Positions 58,385 to 64,000 of a stretch of DNA of 64,000 nucleotides are shown in pieces. Position numbers and translations under genes: made by a program. The number at the start of each line of letters is the position of its first letter. Within the stretch, counting starts at the first letter, position 1. The notes beneath the pieces are model-generated. The model did not search any database. It saw only the letters and a list, made by a program, of their open reading frames with translations, and was not told the origin of the DNA. The DNA is from Anarhynchus alexandrinus (lineage: Eukaryota; Chordata; Aves; Charadriiformes; Charadriidae), in the NCBI GenBank assembly GCA_008711295.1, contig VUYV01000616.1, positions 220,296 to 284,295 on the forward strand, in the 5' to 3' direction.

Positions 58385-61300
58385 AATGTGGTTGTTGAAA
58401 AGCCAGTAATATTGTCTGTCTTTGTTTCCCTTTGTTATTACGTGCTTTGATTTTGGAGGTTTTCCTATGAAAAATTTCAAATGTTCTTCACTGTGCTGAA
58501 TTAGGACAGCTGGAATTTTAAAAGAAAGATTAAGTGTGTGATGGCAGTGTTGCAAGATTATTGATGGGGTTTGTGCCTGTTTGCCTCTATGTGAAGTCCT
58601 GCTGTAATAGCCAGGAAGCGTAATGATATTCAGCTCCTAATGCATCTCAAAGACTATCAGGGAGACTGATATTATTCTCCTTATTTTCAAATGGGGATAC
58701 TGAGGCACAGGAAGATGAAAAGATTTTTCTAAGGTTTCCTGTCTGCTTGTACAGAGGTGGGCACAGGAGGCTGGCAGGTTTCCTGAATCTCCAATTATAC
58801 CTGACCTTGGTTGCTTCCCAAATCCCAAAAGCGGTCTATTTGTGGAAGTACCTTTCCATCTCCTCACTCATTATAAACTTTTCTGCCATATAACGGTGTT
58901 TCAGCTACATTTTTGATGGGGCTTCCGCATTTTCCCCAGAAACACATGATGGGTCTCTCTGGAGTAATGGAAGGATGTACCAGGCTTGTCTTAAAAAGCC
59001 AAAAATTGTGCAAACACAAGTCCCGCACCAGCAAGGGATCTGCAGTTCAGCCATGTGACTGGTTTTCCTGCATAGTAGTCTGATAAATCTGGTTTTGGAC
59101 CTGCCTAGTGTATCTGTATGCTGTTATTTTAAGAAGTCATCATACTTTTTCCTGGACTTCAGCCAACTGTAAGTGGCAACTGCTAAAATTGCTGTAGCTT
59201 GGGGCTGTGAGCAGGTAGGGATGACGATGTAAAACAGAGCTCTTTGTATTTCAGGCTTAGAAATTAAAAAACCCATAGTGGGATTGTTCAAGCCTCCCTC
59301 CGTTCCTTCCTTATATGAATTTCTCACCTGCTTCTTTTATAGCATGAAGAAAACATTAAGCTGAAAGAGTCAGCTGTGAAAAATGGGACCTAATATGGGG
59401 CAAGAGTGAAAGCATTCCGCCAGGAATCAATGAGCGCTGTTTGGAAATCGATCACAGGGATCCATGTTGCAAGCTTAAGGCAGAGGTGAATTATCCTCCT
59501 CAGTTTCACCTCCATGGAGGACTCAGTCATTCTCATTCTCTTTCTAACCCTAGCAAGACTGAGGCTTCCCTCTCTGTGGCTAAAATTTAATGCAAAGGGG
59601 TTGTTATCACCTTGCTCCAGTGAAACTTCTTGGCTCAAGAGCTAGTATTAGACCTGGCAACTGCCTGAAGAGGCCCAGCTGCTCATAACGCTCTCCAAGT
59701 AAGTGCTTGGTAGAAAGGAAATGGAACAGTTTTGAGTCTGGATGAAGAGGGGCCAGAGAAGAGAACACAACTGGCAAGAGGAGGGAGCTGCTATGGCATA
59801 GCATCAGTGAAGCTGCACTTCTGAAAAGCCGCTGAAGTTGATATGCAAAAATGAGATGTGAGCAAAGTCAGCAGGTAGACTCAAGAGCGTATGAGTTCTT
59901 TGGGCCAGTGGCCCATCTGCTCTCCACCAGTAAAACTGCATCCAGCTCTGTGAAGCATGTATGATTCCCACCTGCTGCAAATCCAGCCTCTGCACCTGCC
60001 AGCCTAGGGATGCAACTCCAGTTGAAAAGCTTCTGTTGAAAGACTGTGTAAACTTGTGTCTTCACTTTGAAACAATGGAAACAAATGATATTTTTCACAG
60101 GGAGAACCATCCATTAACATTTCATTATTCTTTGATCTCCACAGTGCTCCAATATTACTGATGAACTTGTATTGGACAACAAAGCTTCTCAAGATATAGA
60201 AACTATTGTACACTATTCATTACAGACAAGCAAGCTGAACGACTTTCCAAGCTATTAGTTGTAATGATGGTGATTCTGACCAGACAAAAAGTAATTACTG
60301 TTACAATTTCCCTTTCAATTTCTGTCAATGTTTGTCATAGGAATAGTGTGGTAAATAGCCCTTAAAGAGGACTCTTATGTCTTGAGCTAGAAGCACAAAG
60401 TTAAATATAGCAGAAGGCAATTGCAATGCTCTGCTGCTAAACTCAGACATGAGGCACAATGGAGGAATCGATCATTTGCAACAGAGGTGATTAGTCCAAT
60501 GAGGAATGCACAATTGTGAGTATCAGATGCAAGTTCTGGCCTCCTTTTGCTATGGAGCAGCATGCCTCTCTGGACTTGCATTTCTCTCCATTTGCTGTTA
60601 TAAGACGATCCTACCAGGAATGACACTGGGACATTTGAGTAGTAGACAACTTTTGAAGTATCTTCCAGTCCTATTTTCACCACAAAAAAGAAAATTTAGC
60701 TCCATTGTGAATTTGGCCCTTTTTGTTAGGATCTGTAGGGAAAACAGCGGAAGGCTTTTTCACCTCAAATAACATGCAGCTTCAGAAAAAAAAAAAAGGA
60801 GAGAGGACAGGCACAATAGATAAATGAGTGCATAAATGTGAACAGAAAAAGGGAAACTTTGGTAAAAAGTGAAATAGGTGTAGTGGGTCTCATCTTGTAA
60901 ATTGGTTGGAAAAAATGTTACTGCTTAGAATAATTTTGCACAATACTGAGCACAAGGGAATCTGGAGCCATCCTAGTTGGAATGTCCCAGCACTGTTAAT
61001 AAAATATAGGGGGCTCTAAAAATGGAGGACTGTATAGCAACCCCAGTTGGTTTACAGGCTAATTTTCACATTTTGACTGCAGTACAGTCCAAGGATTCAT
61101 TGAGGGCCGCAGGCCACGGCCTTTTTCTGTATCTTTTCAGAAACAACTTATGTTCAGAAGTATACAGAGCAGCTTGCTGGCAGTTTTTATGAAAATGTGG
61201 AGTTTTCTGGTCCAAAGTTTCAATGAAGCTGCCCAGGAAGTGGCCAGTATGGTTCTCTATGAAAGTTTGAGGAGAAATACAGAAGGAAATACAGTTTTTG

Positions 61301-63466
61301 GTTGGTGGAGAGAGATATTTAATGAACCACTATATCTCTTAAAAAGGCTTGTACTAACTGCCATAAAGACAGATAGGAAAAGTCCTCTAAAGAATTCATG
61401 AAGTATCTTGCCTATAAAGTGACGTTTCCTCCTAGCTCCTGGTTACTTATAGGTGACTCTTAAGTGTACTTGATATTCTTGTATCCTATCTGATATCACT
61501 GTGAATGTATTAAACACTTGCAAAATATCTAAACCTAGTATTATTGATTCAATAGTTTCTTCTTCTTCTAGTTACCTTTCCAACATACAAATCATCCAAT
61601 TAGCTCTAAGTAGGTGGTCTTGCAATTTAACACCATTTTTTCTGGTTGTATAAAAAGGGTAAGTTTAAGCATCTGGTCCCTTTCTCCAAGACAGTATTTT
61701 ACAAACTTCTCATACACCTCTTCTGATTCAACTCCAACTGAAATGTCTTAATTTCCATTTGCTTTCCCAGTACTTTTTCACCTGTATGTTTTCCAGATAC
61801 CAATTCAACTTGATTCATCAGTTCCAAAAGGAAGTAACGTTTGTCATTTGCTTTTTAAACACTTCAAAATCTATCTATTATAGCAGCTGATCAGGAGAGA
61901 ACACAGCATACCATGTGGGAATGGCATCACTAACATACTCACATTTTCTCACATATAACCACCACCTCAGATGTTCCACACAAAGTCAGGAAAGGGGAAG
62001 GGCAGTGGAGATGAAGAGGGAAATTTGAGTCAGGGGAAGTAAATGGTAGGAGAAGGCTCAAGAGTAAACATTTCACTACATTGCCTTCACATATGTGTAA
62101 CCTTCAGAGTTATTGAACTGAAGGATGCTTTTGTTTCTGCTTTGTCTCCATAACATGCAAAATTGCCACTACATTATAGTAACATTTATTCTTGCCATTC
62201 TGCTGTGATGGTTTAGGAATATGTGTTTTGTCACTCACCGATTTTGTTTGTGTACATACCTCTATGAAGTTTTGATTCAAATCCATTTTAGCTGTGGGCA
62301 GTCATTGATCTACATATCTATAAACAGATGAAAATTCCTTTGGAAAGTTGACAGTCACTCTGCAAGCTTTTAATCTGAACCTTTCCCTGAAGCCATTTAG
62401 ATTGAGCTGACTCTGCTGACAGGATGTGGCATGGACAACATGACCTTCCAGCTCTGAGGGGTGAAATCTCAGTTTTGCTGAAATTGATGTCAAATTAAAG
62501 CATGAGCTCATCCATTGAGCTCAGCTCTTTCCCTCCTCCCCACAGCCACACTTTCATATAGGCTCTACTTACATTACTTCTCAATAAGTACTAACATCTC
62601 TACTTCCATAAAGAAAGGTGGGGCTTTCAGGGTATGGAAAACTGGATCTTCCCCCTGTATTCCAACAGAACGTTGACTTTGACCTGCTTACTGCTGTTAC
62701 TTCCCCATGAGTAATGTGGCCATATCAAATTCACCTACAGTACTCCAATGTGTTATATTTTGTATACAGGAAGTAGCATTTTCCAGTTGAGCTATTTCTC
62801 TTAACTTCTAAGAAAATCAAATATAGGAGATCTTTCCCTTAGTGGATGAAAAGGACAAAAAATGAGAAAAAGAGTAAGCCAAAGTGAGAGAGAGTGTTTC
62901 TAAATAAACAAAAAGGATGTGCTAGAGGAGACTGCAGCCCCCTGCTCAATAAGCCTGCTCCTGGGGTGGCAAGTGATCCACTAATTTGACATAGCTTGGC
63001 CTCATTGGGTGTCATTCAACAAAACATGGAATAAGAAGGACAGATTAAATTGCAGGTAAGCTGCAGTGAAAAATTTGCATTCTTCCTGTGCTGCAGACAG
63101 GTTCTGTTCTTCAGAATAACCATTGACTTGCATGTCATTCCATGTGTTGACCAAGGCAGAAATGGGTCTCTGATATTGTCATGATTTTAGGCTATACATT
63201 TGGCTATTTACATTTTGTAAAGTCCTGTAACTCAGCAGATCCTACCAGCCTGAGTCCTGAGCTAGGTGGGCTTAAGGACAGAATCATGTCCATAATCCTT
63301 TTTTAGGTTTTATCCATTGTAGTGATCTTCAGGGACTCTGGACAAACAGTGCTTGAGTCTGTCTTGGGGTACACAGGAAGGCTGTTTGCACTCAAAGGAA
63401 TTTAAGTTTAAATTTAATTTCCATTGAAATCTGACAGAGATGAAATATGTTGCTTTGGGAGATGTT
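58385..63466. other. Intergenic or intronic, no feature seen (5 kb)
   Basis: Long repeat-free stretch. An A-run is at about 60785-60796. The frame at 61150-61401 (+) codes for 83 residues with plausible composition but no recognised motif and no splice or promoter support. Part of the right end (about 63300-63466) could belong to the retroviral element beyond it. Confidence 0.5.
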
Positions 63467-63556
63467 CTAAAACATGGGTGAGAGCGATATGTTTCCAAAA
63501 AAATCATACAATTTTTCTGTTTCTTCACAAAAATCACCTGCCTTCTCGGCAGCCAT
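63467..63556 (-). CDS. Possible start of a retroviral gag-like frame (29 codons)
   Basis: On the minus strand an ATG at 63556-63554 sits in a strong initiation context (GGCCATGG) about 415 bp downstream of the antisense LTR end. It opens 29 codons (starting MAAEKAGDFCEETEKLYDFF) before TAG at 63469-63467. The position, the first good ATG after a repeat-rich leader, is where gag would be expected. The peptide shows no recognisable matrix signature and soon terminates, so it may be a truncated gag start, a leader ORF or chance. Confidence 0.25.
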   Translation of the reverse strand: MAAEKAGDFCEETEKLYDFFGNISLSPMF

Positions 63557-63760
63557 GGCCTACAAAGGGGAGTTCGTCCCGGGAGGGTCAAACAAAGAAA
63601 AATCCAAGGTTCCCCTATACACTCCCGGGAGGCCAAACCATAAACTATTACTAAACAACAAATGGCCTACAAAGGGGATATCGTCCTTAGGAGGTCACAC
63701 TGTAAAATTGAAGTTTCCCCTATACTTCCTCAGTAGGCCAAACTGTGAACTAGTGTATCA
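63555..63760 (-). repeat. Diverged 107-bp tandem duplication with inner repeats
   Basis: Two units start with the same ATGGCCTACAAAGGGGA (63555 and 63662, plus-strand reading). Each holds two copies of a shorter motif resembling TCCCGGGAGG-CAAAC, ending at about 63593, 63637, 63700 and 63743. The first unit keeps the GC palindromes TCCCGGGA (63577-63584) and CTCCCGGGAG (63622-63631); in the second unit these have decayed. It lies within the putative leader of the antisense family C element. Confidence 0.8.
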
Positions 63761-63969
63761 GTTTTAACGTGAAGATCTCAACATTCACTCTTTCCTTACA
63801 CTTTGTTCATCTTCAGCTGCTTCCCTCACGGGAGAGCAGAAACAAGTATCGGAACTCCGCACTCGCTTCGTACTTGTTTGTACGTCTCGTTCACACACAA
63901 TCACTCAGCACACTAGAAGGTTGTACGACACTCTCGTCTCAAGGGATCCTGTCCGTGATGCCGTTTTAA

Positions 63970-64000
63970 TATCCCGATCCAGTATTGGGGAGGTTTCATT
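63970..64000 (-). mobile_element. LTR, family C, antisense, cut by window end
   Basis: The last 31 bases are the reverse complement of the 3' end of the family C LTR. There is an exact match of 27 bases to 57308-57334 of the 56780 copy, with the final CA changed to TA. The remainder of the LTR lies beyond the window. Confidence 0.85.

Larger units (their letters stand above)
63467..63969 (-). mobile_element. Putative proviral leader of family C ERV
   Basis: Sequence directly inside the antisense family C LTR at the window edge. Reading minus, it starts TTAAAACGGCATCACGGAC, where a primer-binding site would be expected. I could not match it to a tRNA 3' end with confidence: GGCATCACGGACAGGAT is loosely like a serine tRNA complement, with several mismatches. 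It contains TGTCGTACAACCTT (63931-63918), complementary to U5 of the same LTR family, then the tandem repeats and the gag-like ATG. Its GC content is higher than that of the region to its left. The internal boundary is unknown. Confidence 0.5.

Noticed and set aside
61150..61401. 83-codon plus-strand frame with protein-like composition
   Set aside because: No motif, no homologous family recognised, no splice or promoter support; frames of this length are expected by chance in 5 kb.
63310..63636. 108-codon minus-strand frame at the right end
   Set aside because: It is in a different frame from the well-placed ATG at 63556, runs through the repeat-rich leader and has no recognisable motif.
1..64000. 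CRISPR arrays, rRNA genes, bacterial operons
   Set aside because: No regularly spaced direct repeats, rRNA cores or closely packed frames; repeat content is that of a bird genome.

Overview
The window looks like non-coding, repeat-rich bird DNA. CR1 LINE copies (at least 12) end in the avian octamer tails ATTCTGTG or ATTCTATG, and there are nine LTR copies (eight complete, one cut by the window edge) of five families. There are no CRISPR arrays, rRNAs, operons or prokaryotic signals. I could not place any host gene with confidence; two short open frames with a membrane segment are listed as weak candidates. The species is not determinable from the sequence alone.

Layout. 1-5 kb: a CR1 reverse-transcriptase (RT) fragment at 1213 and a short CR1 tail at 4824. 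6-20 kb: a possible membrane-anchor exon at 5965-6156 (-), a solo LTR of family A at 6860, a CR1 tail at 9065 (-), a family B solo LTR at 11101 (-), a 26-bp stem hairpin at 13052-13160, a CR1 fragment at 16233, and a second family B LTR at 19650 (-). 22-32 kb: two long antisense CR1 copies (22138 and 28471) and a third family B LTR at 31320 (+). 35-38.5 kb: a CR1 with both ORF1 (coiled coil plus SGNH/GDSL esterase) and ORF2 (endonuclease plus RT), but with internal deletions in both ORF2 enzymes. 39-41 kb: two LTRs of other families (D, 39227, -; E, 40868, +), delimited here by perfect 5-bp target duplications. 46-58 kb: two family C LTRs (46131 and 56780), a 2.5-kb CR1 at 48368 carrying a nested 83-bp CR1, a family A LTR at 52261 and two CR1 tails. 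63.5-64 kb: the window ends in a third family C LTR in antisense, followed inward by what looks like the proviral leader of that family.

How the parts fit. The CR1 copies are 5'-truncated or internally deleted and carry stops and frameshifts, so none should be active. Six of the eight complete LTRs have a perfect 5-bp target duplication and no internal region, which is the signature of solo LTRs left by LTR-LTR recombination. Only the copy at the right edge still seems attached to internal retroviral sequence. The most interesting items are the putative leader of that family (a 14-nt sequence complementary to U5, and nested repeats with CCCGGG palindromes), the long hairpin at 13.1 kb, an open frame kept in the U3 of all three family B LTRs, and the nested CR1 with a clean 5-bp target duplication.
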